Part shown: positions 8,507-15,886 of the stretch, piece after piece
Numbering within the stretch: position 1 is the stretch's first letter
Layout: every line of letters begins with the position of its first letter
Source: Bacteroidales bacterium KHT7
Lineage (GTDB): Bacteria > Bacteroidota > Bacteroidia > Bacteroidales > Bacteroidaceae
Assembly: GCA_900102385.1 (NCBI GenBank)
Contig: FNBQ01000025.1
Coordinates: forward strand, 1-55,718
Length of the DNA stretch: 55,718 bases
Direction of reading: 5' to 3'
Position numbers and translations under genes: made by a program
Notes under the pieces: model-generated
What the model was told of the DNA's origin: nothing
The model's input: only the letters and a program-made list of their open reading frames with translations
Database searches by the model: none

Positions 8507-8719
8507 AATTTAAACAATTTTTGTTAGAGTAAAAATTGGCTATAGGCTTAATGGTTTAAATTAAAAACTAATTATTCGTAAAACTACTCTGCAAATGTCG
8601 CTTTTTTTAGCGAGAAAAGCAAACATATTCTTACTTTTTTTACATCAAAAATGATAAATAGATACAAAAATCCACTATCATCTGCCAGAATAACAGCGAA
8701 TAATGCTTCATAACATAAA

Positions 8720-8881
8720 TTTAACCCAAAACGGTCATTAGAAAAAATAAGTAGCAAAATGTAAGTTGGTTTAATTATTCAGAGTCAATCATTAGCACTT
8801 TATGCTTATATTTTTATAGGCTCCGGATACTTATCTGAACATTATGTAAGGCAAAATTTCTAATGACCGATTTGGGTTTAA
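8720..8881. mobile_element. MITE-like element with 24-bp terminal inverted repeats
   Basis: A 162-bp stretch without coding capacity lies in the 469-bp gap between the sigma gene and rplI. Its left end (8720-8743) and the reverse complement of its right end (8858-8881) agree at 22 of 24 bases; the core is CCCAAATCGGTCATTAG. The right end is identical over 22 bases to the end of the IS1380-type element at 55400-55421, so that family's transposase may have moved it. The target duplication is unclear because both flanks are TTAA-rich. The rest of the gap holds only AT-rich DNA. Confidence 0.75.
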
Positions 8882-8913
8882 CAAGAAATTCGATGCTATT
8901 ACCTGACAAGCCA

Positions 8914-8946
8914 CAAAAAAAGGAGTACTAAAACGTACTCCTTTTA
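8914..8946 (-). terminator. terminator of the rpsF-rpsR-rplI operon
   Basis: On the minus strand AAGGAGTAC and GTACTCCTT form a stem with a short loop followed by a T run. It lies about 30 bases after the rplI stop. Confidence 0.85.
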
Positions 8947-8975
8947 TAATGATTCAAATCCTTTACAGATTTTAA

Positions 8976-9425
8976 TTAAGCTTCTGCCTCAGCTACTACA
9001 ACTACAGGAACCTCAACAGTAACCTCCTTGTGAAGCTTAAGAACAGCCTTAAACTCACCAAGAGCCTTGATATCCTTCATTGAAACAACCTTCTTGTCAA
9101 TAGCAAAACCCTTCTTGTTAAGTTCTTCAGCAACGTTTGCTGCAGTAACTGAACCATAAACTGCACCAGCAGCGCTAACCTTAACAGCCAACTGAAGAGC
9201 AACGTCCTTCAAGCTGTCAGCAAGAGCCTGAGCCTCGTTCTTGATCTTCTCAAGTTTCTTAGCCTTCTGCTTCAACTCCTCTGCAAGAATCTTCTTAGCA
9301 GATGCTGTAGCAACGATAGCCTTACCAGTAGGGATAAGGAAGTTACGACCATAGCCGTTCTTCACTGTAACGATGTCGTTCTTGAAACCTAAGTTCTGAA
9401 CGTCTTCTTTCAATATAATTTCCAT
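8976..9425 (-). CDS. rplI: 50S ribosomal protein bL9
   Basis: The 149-residue protein starts MEIILKEDVQNLGFKNDIV and contains the bL9 signature with VKNGYGRNFLIPTGKA. A central Lys/Ala-rich helix of about residues 45-80 leads to the C-terminal rRNA-binding domain. It is the last gene of the rpsF-rpsR-rplI operon, as in many bacteria. Unusually for this phylum, the start is preceded by AAAGGAGGG (9432-9440) at about 6 bases, a strong Shine-Dalgarno sequence. Confidence 0.97.
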   Translation of the reverse strand: MEIILKEDVQNLGFKNDIVTVKNGYGRNFLIPTGKAIVATASAKKILAEELKQKAKKLEKIKNEAQALADSLKDVALQLAVKVSAAGAVYGSVTAANVAEELNKKGFAIDKKVVSMKDIKALGEFKAVLKLHKEVTVEVPVVVVAEAEA

Positions 9426-9431
9426 ACTTGT

Positions 9432-9440
9432 CCCTCCTTT
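9432..9440 (-). promoter_or_regulatory. canonical Shine-Dalgarno sequence of rplI
   Basis: The minus strand reads AAAGGAGGG followed by ACAAGT and ATG, giving 8 contiguous pairs with the 16S tail CCUCCUUU. Most starts in this window have only A-rich leaders. Confidence 0.8.
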
Positions 9441-9443
9441 TTA

Positions 9444-9710
9444 TTATTTCATCATATCAGTTACAAATGGAAGCAAAGCCAAGTGGCGTGCTCTCTTCAC
9501 TGCCTGAGCAACACGACGCTGGAACTTCAATGAAGTACCTGTAATACGACGTGGAAGAATCTTACCCTGCTCATTCAAGAACTTCTTCAAGAATTCAGGA
9601 TCCTTGTAATCGATGTACTTAATACCGCTCTTCTTGAAACGGCAATACTTTTTCTTCTTAACATCTACGGTTGGTGGAGTTAAGTATCTGATTTCTGATT
9701 GCTGTGCCAT
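9444..9710 (-). CDS. rpsR: 30S ribosomal protein bS18
   Basis: The 88-residue protein has the bS18 core [18 protein letters not shown], then [20 protein letters not shown] and a C-terminal [12 protein letters not shown]. bS18 binds bS6 on the 30S platform and in Bacteroidota helps to hold the anti-Shine-Dalgarno tail. The gene follows rpsF by about 20 bases and carries AAAGGAGG (9719-9726) 8 bases before its ATG. That makes it one of only two clear SD-led genes noticed in the window. Confidence 0.97.
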   Translation of the reverse strand: MAQQSEIRYLTPPTVDVKKKKYCRFKKSGIKYIDYKDPEFLKKFLNEQGKILPRRITGTSLKFQRRVAQAVKRARHLALLPFVTDMMK

Positions 9711-9718
9711 AATTAATT

Positions 9719-9726
9719 CCTCCTTT
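9719..9726 (-). promoter_or_regulatory. canonical Shine-Dalgarno sequence of rpsR
   Basis: The minus strand reads a run of A then AAAGGAGG, an AATTAATT spacer and ATG. Eight contiguous pairs with the 16S 3' tail are possible. Confidence 0.8.
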
Positions 9727-9732
9727 TTTTAA

Positions 9733-10056
9733 TTACTTGTTTCTTCTCTTAGCAGCATACTCTGCAGCGTACTTGTCCAACTTAACGGTCAAGTAACGGA
9801 GCACGCGCTCGTCACGACGGAAGTTAACCTCCAACTTAGCGATTGTTGCAGGCTCTGCCTTAAACTCGATCAACTGATAGAAACCTGTTGACTTCTTATC
9901 GATTGGATAAGCCAACTTCTTCAGGCCCCAGCTTTCTTCATTGATAATCTCGCTGTTTTCTTCAGCAAGGATACCTTTGAATTTCTCTACCGCTTCCTTC
10001 ATCTGCTCATCAGATAAAACGGGAGTTAAAATGAAAACGGTTTCGTACTGATTCAT
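9733..10056 (-). CDS. rpsF: 30S ribosomal protein bS6
   Basis: The 107-residue protein ([19 protein letters not shown], then [18 protein letters not shown], then [19 protein letters not shown]) is a full-length bS6, partner of bS18. The start is set at ATG 10056; an in-frame extension to 10131 would reach past the promoter element at 10101-10108 and is not plausible. The leader has no Shine-Dalgarno sequence, in contrast to the two genes that follow in the operon. Confidence 0.97.
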   Translation of the reverse strand: MNQYETVFILTPVLSDEQMKEAVEKFKGILAEENSEIINEESWGLKKLAYPIDKKSTGFYQLIEFKAEPATIAKLEVNFRRDERVLRYLTVKLDKYAAEYAAKRRNK

Positions 10057-10100
10057 ACTACTTTGTTTATTAATTAAATGTTCTATGCAAAAATGCGGTG

Positions 10101-10131
10101 CAAAATTAAGGCATTTAGACTGAAAAAACAA
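10101..10131 (-). promoter_or_regulatory. promoter of the rpsF-rpsR-rplI operon
   Basis: On the minus strand TTG (10129-10131) is followed after 20 bases by TAATTTTG (10101-10108), matching the Bacteroidota consensus. The leader to the rpsF ATG is about 40 bases. Confidence 0.75.
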
Positions 10132-10251
10132 ATTTTTTCGTTAAAAAAACTAAAAAACATAAAAAACGTCACGACTTTTTCATATAATTCAGATGCAAAC
10201 AATTATATTTGCAAACAGTTTCATTCACAACGGTTAATATATCATATTATT

Positions 10252-10698
10252 ATGGTAAACAACTTTGACTACGACCTCAACATAATTTTCGCAATCCTGA
10301 ACGGAAGGGTTACAACAGCAATCAACAAACAGTTTCTGAGAAACTGCAAAGAGGAAAAGCTGGACATAACCCCCGAACAATGGACTGTGCTCGTACATCT
10401 GGTAAACAACAACGGTGTTACGCAGCAGGCTCTTTGTAATGCCACATTCAAGGACAAGCCAAGCATGACCCGCCTTATTGACAACATGGAGAAGATGGGA
10501 CTCGTGACGCGACTTGCCAACAAAAAAGACAGGCGAATAAACCAGATTCAGCTTACGCGAAAAGGCAGGGATACAGAAAGACGTTCGGCAATCATCGCTA
10601 TCAAGACGCTGAAGGAAGCACTCGAGGGCATTAATGTTGAGGATATCGCAATATGTCAGGACGTTCTTAAAAAAGTGTTCAAAAACATGCAGGGATAG
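10252..10698 (+). CDS. MarR-family transcriptional regulator
   Basis: The 148-residue protein has the MarR winged-helix pattern: N-terminal dimer helix, TPEQWTVLVHLVNNNGVTQQ, recognition helix DKPSMTRLIDNMEKMGLV, and the wing ANKKDRRINQIQLTRKGR. The start is ATG 10252 rather than the open frame that reaches back to 10078, because a TATATTTG element sits at 10204-10211. It is followed by a small membrane protein gene, but a gap of 114 bases makes co-transcription uncertain. The ligand and target genes are unknown. Confidence 0.9.
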   Translation: MVNNFDYDLNIIFAILNGRVTTAINKQFLRNCKEEKLDITPEQWTVLVHLVNNNGVTQQALCNATFKDKPSMTRLIDNMEKMGLVTRLANKKDRRINQIQLTRKGRDTERRSAIIAIKTLKEALEGINVEDIAICQDVLKKVFKNMQG

Positions 10699-10812
10699 TT
10701 TTTTTCCTGTTTATCTTATTTTTTCTCGCCTTTTATTTCGTAAAGTCAAGAATTATTGTTTTCTTTGTAGACAATAAAACGAATAAAAGTAAAACGTAAT
10801 ATATATTATAGA

Positions 10813-10977
10813 ATGAAAAACCTTGGTATAATAATTATTATTATCGCTGCCATCGCTTTGGTTGCATGCGGTATCATGGGTGAGGTAAACAACAACTATA
10901 TCACATTCGGTTGTGTTGGTTTGGCAGTTGTAGGTCTGATTGTTCATATTATTGTAAACAAAAGGATAACTGAATAG
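10813..10977 (+). CDS. 54-residue two-span membrane protein
   Basis: An ATG at 10813 opens a 54-codon frame ending at 10977. The product begins MKNLG, then a run of six Ile and an Ala-rich stretch (first membrane span, about 5-22, with a Cys in VACG). A short polar loop (GEVNNNYITF) leads to a second span (about 33-49) and a basic tail NKRITE. The codon pattern and the strong terminator just downstream support a real gene. The VACG sequence could be read as a lipobox, but the lack of an N-terminal basic stretch of usual length makes two spans more likely. No family is recognised. Confidence 0.55.
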   Translation: MKNLGIIIIIIAAIALVACGIMGEVNNNYITFGCVGLAVVGLIVHIIVNKRITE

Positions 10978-11002
10978 TCTTACTCATATATTCGGAAGAA
11001 AT

Positions 11003-11039
11003 AAAAAGCCCTAAAGTTTTCAAAACTTTAGGGCTTTTA
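11003..11039. terminator. bidirectional terminator
   Basis: AAAGCCCTAAAGTTTT and AAAACTTTAGGGCTTTT form a long stem with a tiny loop, flanked by A and T runs. It serves the small membrane protein gene on the plus strand and rprY on the minus strand. Confidence 0.9.
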
Positions 11040-11057
11040 CTTTGCCTGTATCTTTTC

Positions 11058-11771
11058 TTAATCTATTCCCGGAGCAATGAGCTTATAGCCCTTTCCGTGA
11101 ACATTCAGAATCTCGACCTCTGGATCGGCGCGCAACAGCTTGCGCAGTTTTGTGATATACACATCCATACTGCGGGCGTTGAAATAATTGTCATCAACCC
11201 AAATAGCCTTCAGGGCATAGTCACGCTGAAGGATTTCTGTTCCGTGAGTACAGAGAAGCGAGAGAAGTTCGCACTCCTTTGTTGTCAGTTTTATTGGCTC
11301 CCACTCGTCGTTTACTGCACTCAGAGTCTGCTTCTGCGTATCGAAGATAAACTTGCCCAATCTGTACTGGAAGCTGTTATCCTTCTGCTGCTGAATCTTT
11401 ACACGGCGCAAGATTGCCTCGATGCGCGATGTTAGCTCTTCCATAGAGAATGGCTTAGCCACATAGTCGTCACCTCCGAGTTTGAAGCCCTCCAATATGT
11501 CTTCCTTTTCAGCCTTGGCAGTAAGGAATATGATAGGTACTGTTGGATTTGATGCACGAACCTCTGTTGCCAACGTAAAACCATCTTTCTTAGGCATCAT
11601 CACATCGAAAACGCAAATATCAAATACTGCTCGCTGAAATGCCTTATAACCTGCCTCACCATCGGTACACAACTCAACAGTGAAGTTTTTTGCCTGCAGA
11701 TACTCCTTGAGCAATGCGCCAAGGTTCTCATCGTCTTCACAGAGCAAAAGCCGTACTTTATCGTCTTCCAT
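11058..11771 (-). CDS. rprY: OmpR-family response regulator, RprY-like
   Basis: The 237-residue protein has an N-terminal receiver domain with acidic pocket CEDDE, phosphoacceptor in CVFDVMMPKKDG, and switch Lys in GGDDYVAKPF. A C-terminal winged-helix domain follows (LTTKECELLSLLC, then SMDVYITKLRKLL and VHGKGYKLI). The organisation and sequence resemble RprY of Bacteroides fragilis, a partner of RprX; the symbol is by resemblance. The gene follows the kinase gene by 4 bases in one operon. Confidence 0.92.
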   Translation of the reverse strand: MEDDKVRLLLCEDDENLGALLKEYLQAKNFTVELCTDGEAGYKAFQRAVFDICVFDVMMPKKDGFTLATEVRASNPTVPIIFLTAKAEKEDILEGFKLGGDDYVAKPFSMEELTSRIEAILRRVKIQQQKDNSFQYRLGKFIFDTQKQTLSAVNDEWEPIKLTTKECELLSLLCTHGTEILQRDYALKAIWVDDNYFNARSMDVYITKLRKLLRADPEVEILNVHGKGYKLIAPGID

Positions 11772-11775
11772 GACT

Positions 11776-13275
11776 TTAGTTGTTTTTAATAATAGGTATA
11801 GTTATAAAAAATCTTGTTCCCTTGCCGAGTTCGCTGTCGCACTTTATCGTGCCCTTGTGCTCCTCGACTATCTTGTTTACGTATGCAAGACCAAGGCCGA
11901 AGCCCTTAACGTTATGAACGTTGCCTGTATGCACACGATAGAATTTTTCGAACACACGCTTCACATCGTCTTTCTTTATTCCGATGCCATTGTCCTGAAC
12001 AGAAATTCCGATGCGGTCTTTCCCTACGTTTGCCGTGGTGATTACAAGCCTCAGCGGAATTTCCTCGCGACGATATTTCACGGCATTGTCCATCAGGTTG
12101 AAGATAACGTTAGTGAAATGCATCTCGTCTACATACACCATCGCGCTCTGCGCATTCAGTTTCATCTCGATGCTTCCTCCAACCTGCTCTATCTTCAGGC
12201 GGAACGTCTTTGTCACGCCCTCAATCAGCTCGTTGCAATTCAGTTCAACCTTTTTCAGGGTGGTTTCCTGTTTTTCAAACATAGACATCTGAAGGACCTT
12301 GTCTACCTGAAAGCGAAGTCTCTTTGTCTCGTCGTTAATAACTCCGCTTATCTTCTTCAGCATTGCCGGCGACTTTGCCAGACTCTCGTCCTTCAGCATC
12401 TGCGCAGCGAGCGATATGGTTGATATCGGAGTCTTGAACTCGTGCGTCATGTTGCTTATGAAGTCGCTTTTTATTTCCGATAGTTTTTTCTGACGGAATA
12501 TGAGATATATTGTAAACACGAATGTTGCAAGCAAAATGATGGTAAAGCACACCGATGGCACCATAAGGCGCATTGATCCCGTGATGTAGCTCGAGTAATC
12601 CGGAAAATGAACCTCTACAAAGGCATTGTCCTTGTCGTCCATCCACTTGAACATCTTTGCGCGGTAGAACACCTCGTTTTTCTCCTCGGTATAGTCGGAG
12701 CAGCGATAGAGCACATTGCCCTTTGCGTCGAGCACCTTGATATGATAAGGCATCATCAGACCATTGTCTCGCAACTCGTTCTTGACCTCCTGGTCGAGCA
12801 TTCTGAAGTTTATCCTTTTCTTCAACTGAAGACCTCTGCCCGCCTCTATCATAGAATACACGGCCTTGTCGAGCGTTGCGCGGCGATTCATATACATTTT
12901 TTTGATGACATCGCCCATCTGACTTCTGCTCACATCGCCGATTACAGCTTTAGGTCTGTTGTCGCGGCGATTGTCGAACGTTGTCTGCTCGAAGGTTGTG
13001 TAATGACTTCTAACCTTCTGTACGTTAGTATCGACCTCTTCGCTTGCATACATCGAATCTCTCAGATTCTCGCGAACAAGGTTTTCGAGATACAATCGGC
13101 TTTCGTTTAGTTCCACATTGCTAACCGCTTCACTAAGACTGCGGTTAACATTCTCGTCGAACTGTGCCTTGCGAAGCGTTACAAATCGGGTCATGTAGTT
13201 TATCTGCAAGAAGAGCAGAACCAGAAACGATAAGCTCATGCCCACACCAAGCGCCCATATTGTAGCTCTTTTCAT
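11776..13275 (-). CDS. rprX: sensor histidine kinase, RprX-like
   Basis: The 499-residue kinase starts at ATG 13275 (MKRATIWALGVGMSLSFLV). It has a first membrane span at about 5-25, an extracytoplasmic sensor region of about 210 residues and a second span near 240-260 (VCFTIILLATFVFTIYLIF). The HisKA motif is FISNMTHEFKTPISTIS. The ATPase domain shows NVIFNLMDNAVKY, VQDNGIGIKKDD and KGFGLGLAYV. It phosphorylates the RprY-type regulator encoded just downstream. TATCTTTG on this strand ends only 4 bases before the ATG, so the transcript may be nearly leaderless. Confidence 0.92.
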   Translation of the reverse strand: MKRATIWALGVGMSLSFLVLLFLQINYMTRFVTLRKAQFDENVNRSLSEAVSNVELNESRLYLENLVRENLRDSMYASEEVDTNVQKVRSHYTTFEQTTFDNRRDNRPKAVIGDVSRSQMGDVIKKMYMNRRATLDKAVYSMIEAGRGLQLKKRINFRMLDQEVKNELRDNGLMMPYHIKVLDAKGNVLYRCSDYTEEKNEVFYRAKMFKWMDDKDNAFVEVHFPDYSSYITGSMRLMVPSVCFTIILLATFVFTIYLIFRQKKLSEIKSDFISNMTHEFKTPISTISLAAQMLKDESLAKSPAMLKKISGVINDETKRLRFQVDKVLQMSMFEKQETTLKKVELNCNELIEGVTKTFRLKIEQVGGSIEMKLNAQSAMVYVDEMHFTNVIFNLMDNAVKYRREEIPLRLVITTANVGKDRIGISVQDNGIGIKKDDVKRVFEKFYRVHTGNVHNVKGFGLGLAYVNKIVEEHKGTIKCDSELGKGTRFFITIPIIKNN

Positions 13276-13279
13276 ACTA

Positions 13280-13287
13280 CAAAGATA
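13280..13287 (-). promoter_or_regulatory. -7 element of rprX-rprY
   Basis: The minus strand reads TATCTTTG, with the final G at 13280 and the start codon at 13275. A transcription start about 4-7 bases downstream would coincide with the ATG. Confidence 0.55.
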
Positions 13288-13348
13288 TACATTTTTCACC
13301 TAAATGAGGTTTAACATTGGTGAAAAAATGTAAAAAAACTGGTTGAAT

Positions 13349-14023
13349 TTACATTTCAGAAGAAAAACTGTGCCATAGCGCATCGTTTGGGACCGGTGCA
13401 ACCACGTCGATATCTATCTTCGATACAGGATGAACAAACTGTATTCTGCGTGCATGAAGGCTTATACTTCCATCGGGATTACTGCGTTTAGCACCATATT
13501 TCAAGTCGCCTTTTATCGGACATCCCATCTTGGCAAGTTGGCATCTGATTTGATGATGGCGACCTGTCTTCAAGTCAATCTCAAGCAGCGTATAATTATC
13601 GCTGTGCGCAATGACTTTGTAATGTAGAATAGCCTTCTTTGAGTTCGGAACTTCCTTGTCGTAGGCATAACTTTTATTCTGCTTCTCATTTCGCACAAGC
13701 CAATGAACAAGTTCGCCTTCGGGATTCTTGGGCGCATCCTTGACAATAGCCCAGTATGTTTTATGAACATCTTTGGTTCTGAACATCTCGTTAAGGCGGG
13801 CCAATGACTTTCCTGTACGGGCGAATGTGACGACTCCGCTCACCGGACGATCGAGACGATGCACTACGCCAAGAAAGACATTTCCCGGCTTGGCGTACTT
13901 CTCCTTGATATACTGCTTTACAGTCTCACTCAGCGGAACATCGCCAGTCTTGTCGCCCTGAACAATCTCCGAACTGCTTTTGTTTACAATAATTATGTGA
14001 TTATCTTCGTAAAGAACCTCCAT
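13349..14023 (-). CDS. RluA-family pseudouridine synthase without S4 domain
   Basis: The 224-residue protein begins directly with the catalytic fold (MEVLYEDNHIIIVNKSS). It carries the RluA signature GVVHRLDRPVSGVVTFART, whose Asp attacks uridine, and LKTGRHHQIRCQLAKMG, the RNA-binding motif with its conserved Arg. It lacks the N-terminal S4 domain of RluC/RluD types, so it is closer to the short RluA/TruC-like group. The target uridine in rRNA or tRNA cannot be deduced. It is separated from fabG by a terminator and is probably transcribed alone. Confidence 0.92.
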   Translation of the reverse strand: MEVLYEDNHIIIVNKSSSEIVQGDKTGDVPLSETVKQYIKEKYAKPGNVFLGVVHRLDRPVSGVVTFARTGKSLARLNEMFRTKDVHKTYWAIVKDAPKNPEGELVHWLVRNEKQNKSYAYDKEVPNSKKAILHYKVIAHSDNYTLLEIDLKTGRHHQIRCQLAKMGCPIKGDLKYGAKRSNPDGSISLHARRIQFVHPVSKIDIDVVAPVPNDALWHSFSSEM

Positions 14024-14030
14024 TTATACA

Positions 14031-14071
14031 AAAATATACGCCCCTACCATCTTTCAGGCAAGGGCGTAGGT
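14031..14071 (-). terminator. probable terminator of the TetR-fabG unit
   Basis: TACGCCC (14037-14043) pairs with GGGCGTA (14062-14068), with an 18-base loop and, on the minus strand, an A/T-rich tail ending in TATTTTTG. Confidence 0.6.
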
Positions 14072-14093
14072 TATTTAATATATTCTGCAAAAA

Positions 14094-14840
14094 TTACATA
14101 TTCATACCGCCATCGACCTGAATAACCTGACCGCTGATGTATGATGACATGTCAGATGCAAGGAATACTGCACATTTTGCTATATCCTCAACCTGACCGC
14201 CGCGGCGAAGCGGAATAGACTTAATCCACTCCTTGCGGATATCCTCAGACAACTGAGCAGTCATGGCTGTCTCGATGAAGCCCGGAGCAATAGCGTTTGC
14301 ACGGATGCCCTTTGCACCCATCTCCTGAGCGATAGACTTAGCAAGAGCGATAAGACCAGCCTTTGATGCAGCGTAGTTACACTGAGCAGCATTTCCGTGA
14401 ACACCTACGACAGATGCCATGTTGATGATAGAACCGCTGCGCTGACGCATCATGATTGGAGTACAAGCATGAATGAAGTTGAAAGCAGACTTAAGATTTA
14501 CTGCGATTACAGCATCCCACTGAGCCTCTGTCATACGAAGCATCAAACCATCTTTTGTGATACCTGCATTGTTTACAAGAATATCGATAGAGCCGAAGTC
14601 TTCCTTAACCTTGTTTACAACCTCTTCGCTCTGTGCAAAATCAGCAGCATTTGAAGCGTAGCCTACGCACTTTACGCCAAGAGCAGCGATTTCAGCCTCA
14701 GTAGCCTTACCGTTCTCATCGATTACAAGGTCAGTGAAAGCGATGTTAGCACCTTCCTGAGCAAACTTCAAGGCGATAGCCTTACCGATACCACGAGCAG
14801 CACCTGTGATAAGCGCTGTTTTTCCTGTTAATAGTCCCAT
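14094..14840 (-). CDS. fabG: 3-oxoacyl-ACP reductase
   Basis: The 248-residue short-chain dehydrogenase has the NADPH motif ITGAARGIGKA, the structural LVNNAGI, and the catalytic triad in NMASVVG and CNYAASKAG (Ser, Tyr, Lys), plus VQVDGGMNM at the C terminus. The length and motifs fit FabG, which reduces 3-oxoacyl-ACP in the fatty acid elongation cycle. A role with other 3-oxo substrates is possible because no other fab gene is nearby. It lies 20 bases downstream of a TetR-type regulator gene, likely in one operon. Confidence 0.93.
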   Translation of the reverse strand: MGLLTGKTALITGAARGIGKAIALKFAQEGANIAFTDLVIDENGKATEAEIAALGVKCVGYASNAADFAQSEEVVNKVKEDFGSIDILVNNAGITKDGLMLRMTEAQWDAVIAVNLKSAFNFIHACTPIMMRQRSGSIINMASVVGVHGNAAQCNYAASKAGLIALAKSIAQEMGAKGIRANAIAPGFIETAMTAQLSEDIRKEWIKSIPLRRGGQVEDIAKCAVFLASDMSSYISGQVIQVDGGMNM

Positions 14841-14860
14841 AATTATTTTTTAAATTTATT

Positions 14861-15445
14861 TTATTTCTTACCAAGAGCCTTGCGAATGAAGCGGGCAACA
14901 AGCGGAGCAGCCGTTTCTTCGGTGAGGCCTCTACCTATTCTTCCAAAAATGTAAGGAACCTCGAGTCCCTTTACGCAATAGTGAGCAATATCAGCCGTGA
15001 GGTCGACATTCTCAATATCAAAAACGCCAAGTTTATTGCCCTCTTCCATCACCTTGCGGAATGCCATAATCTCTTTACGGTCGAAACTCTTGCGCACACT
15101 TTCCACGCCCCAGATGTCTCTGAAAAATTCGGCACGGAGATTTCCGTTCCTATAGACTGTTTCCTTTACACTATTCAGGTGAGTATATATAAGTTCTATG
15201 ATTTTTTGGTCGGGCGTTGTATCTTTGGCAGCAACCCCCATCAGTTTGTCACTTAGCCTATCAAGTTCAGACTGAACAACAGACATGAAAATTTCTTCTT
15301 TACTGTCAAAATAAGTGTACAACGTACGTCGACCAAAACCTGAGGCTATGGCAATATCATTCATCGTGGTATTCTCTACACCCTTCTGTGCAAAGAGCTT
15401 TCGAGCAACATCAATAAGCTTGTCTTTTGTTTTTGATATCGGCAT
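14861..15445 (-). CDS. TetR-family transcriptional regulator
   Basis: The 194-residue protein has a TetR N-terminal helix-turn-helix at about 10-55 (LIDVARKLFAQKGVENTTMN, then GFGRRTLYTYFDSKEEIF) and a diverged helical ligand domain. It lies directly upstream of fabG in the same direction, so it may control lipid synthesis and itself. TATATTTG on the minus strand (15465-15472) is the likely promoter element, 20 bases before the ATG. A palindrome at 15579-15596 is a candidate operator but belongs more directly to the divergent small unit. Confidence 0.92.
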   Translation of the reverse strand: MPISKTKDKLIDVARKLFAQKGVENTTMNDIAIASGFGRRTLYTYFDSKEEIFMSVVQSELDRLSDKLMGVAAKDTTPDQKIIELIYTHLNSVKETVYRNGNLRAEFFRDIWGVESVRKSFDRKEIMAFRKVMEEGNKLGVFDIENVDLTADIAHYCVKGLEVPYIFGRIGRGLTEETAAPLVARFIRKALGKK

Positions 15446-15565
15446 AAGTATTCAAACTATTCTGCAAATATACAATTTTTTTCATTTCGACATCAATTTA
15501 TACTCTATTTTTCCCCATGTGCCAAAGTTTTAACACTATTTTTTTTGATATTTATTTTTTTATGC

Positions 15566-15685
15566 TACTTTTGCAAATACTATTGTACACAATAGTTATG
15601 GCAAACCGAAAGAGTCGGACACAAAGCCATATTGAACGGAATATGCAAAAATAAGGCGGTGCTTTGTCACTGCCTTATGTTGTTT
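15566..15685 (+). other. short transcription unit: promoter element, palindrome, 18-codon ORF, hairpin
   Basis: TACTTTTG at 15566-15573 is followed by the inverted repeat ACTATTGT-AC-ACAATAGT (15579-15596), which would overlap the transcript start. An ATG at 15598 opens an 18-codon frame (MANRKSRTQSHIERNMQK, stop at 15652-15654). A hairpin starting at 15651 (ATAAGGCGGTG with TCACTGCCTTAT, one mismatch) and the tail GTTGTTTT resemble a terminator. The unit could be a small RNA, a leader peptide or a regulated micro-ORF. The remainder of the gap (15446-15886) holds only the TetR and tRNA promoters. Confidence 0.45.
15579..15596. promoter_or_regulatory. palindromic operator candidate
   Basis: Two perfect 8-base half-sites (ACTATTGT and ACAATAGT) are separated by 2 bases, immediately downstream of a TACTTTTG element and about 135 bases upstream of the divergent TetR gene. 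Confidence 0.5.
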
Positions 15686-15807
15686 TCAGAAGATGCAAAA
15701 TTGACGGTCACACAAAGCAATTCTGCATTTTTGATATAAATATATTAGGTATAAAACAGAAAAATTACATATTTTTCGAAAAAATATAAAATTTTGTCTT
15801 AAAAAAT

Positions 15808-15838
15808 TTGGCTGAATCCATTTTTTGCCGTAATTTTG
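15808..15838 (+). promoter_or_regulatory. promoter of the initiator tRNA
   Basis: TTG at 15808-15810 is followed after 20 bases by TAATTTTG at 15831-15838. The tRNA begins 48 bases after the second element. Confidence 0.7.
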
Positions 15839-15886
15839 CATCGCAATTCAGGAATGAACGACAGTTCAACACTGAATAACTAACAT

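Noticed and set aside
11680-12423. 247-codon plus-strand frame opposite rprX/rprY
   Set aside because: It is antisense to two well-recognised genes and shows no domain; it results from codon bias.
15579-15596. Same operator as the GntR sites near 52 kb
   Set aside because: It shares ACAATAGT and follows the same TACTTTTG element, but the half-site spacing differs (10 versus 3 bases between ACTA and TAGT), so a common regulator is not supported.
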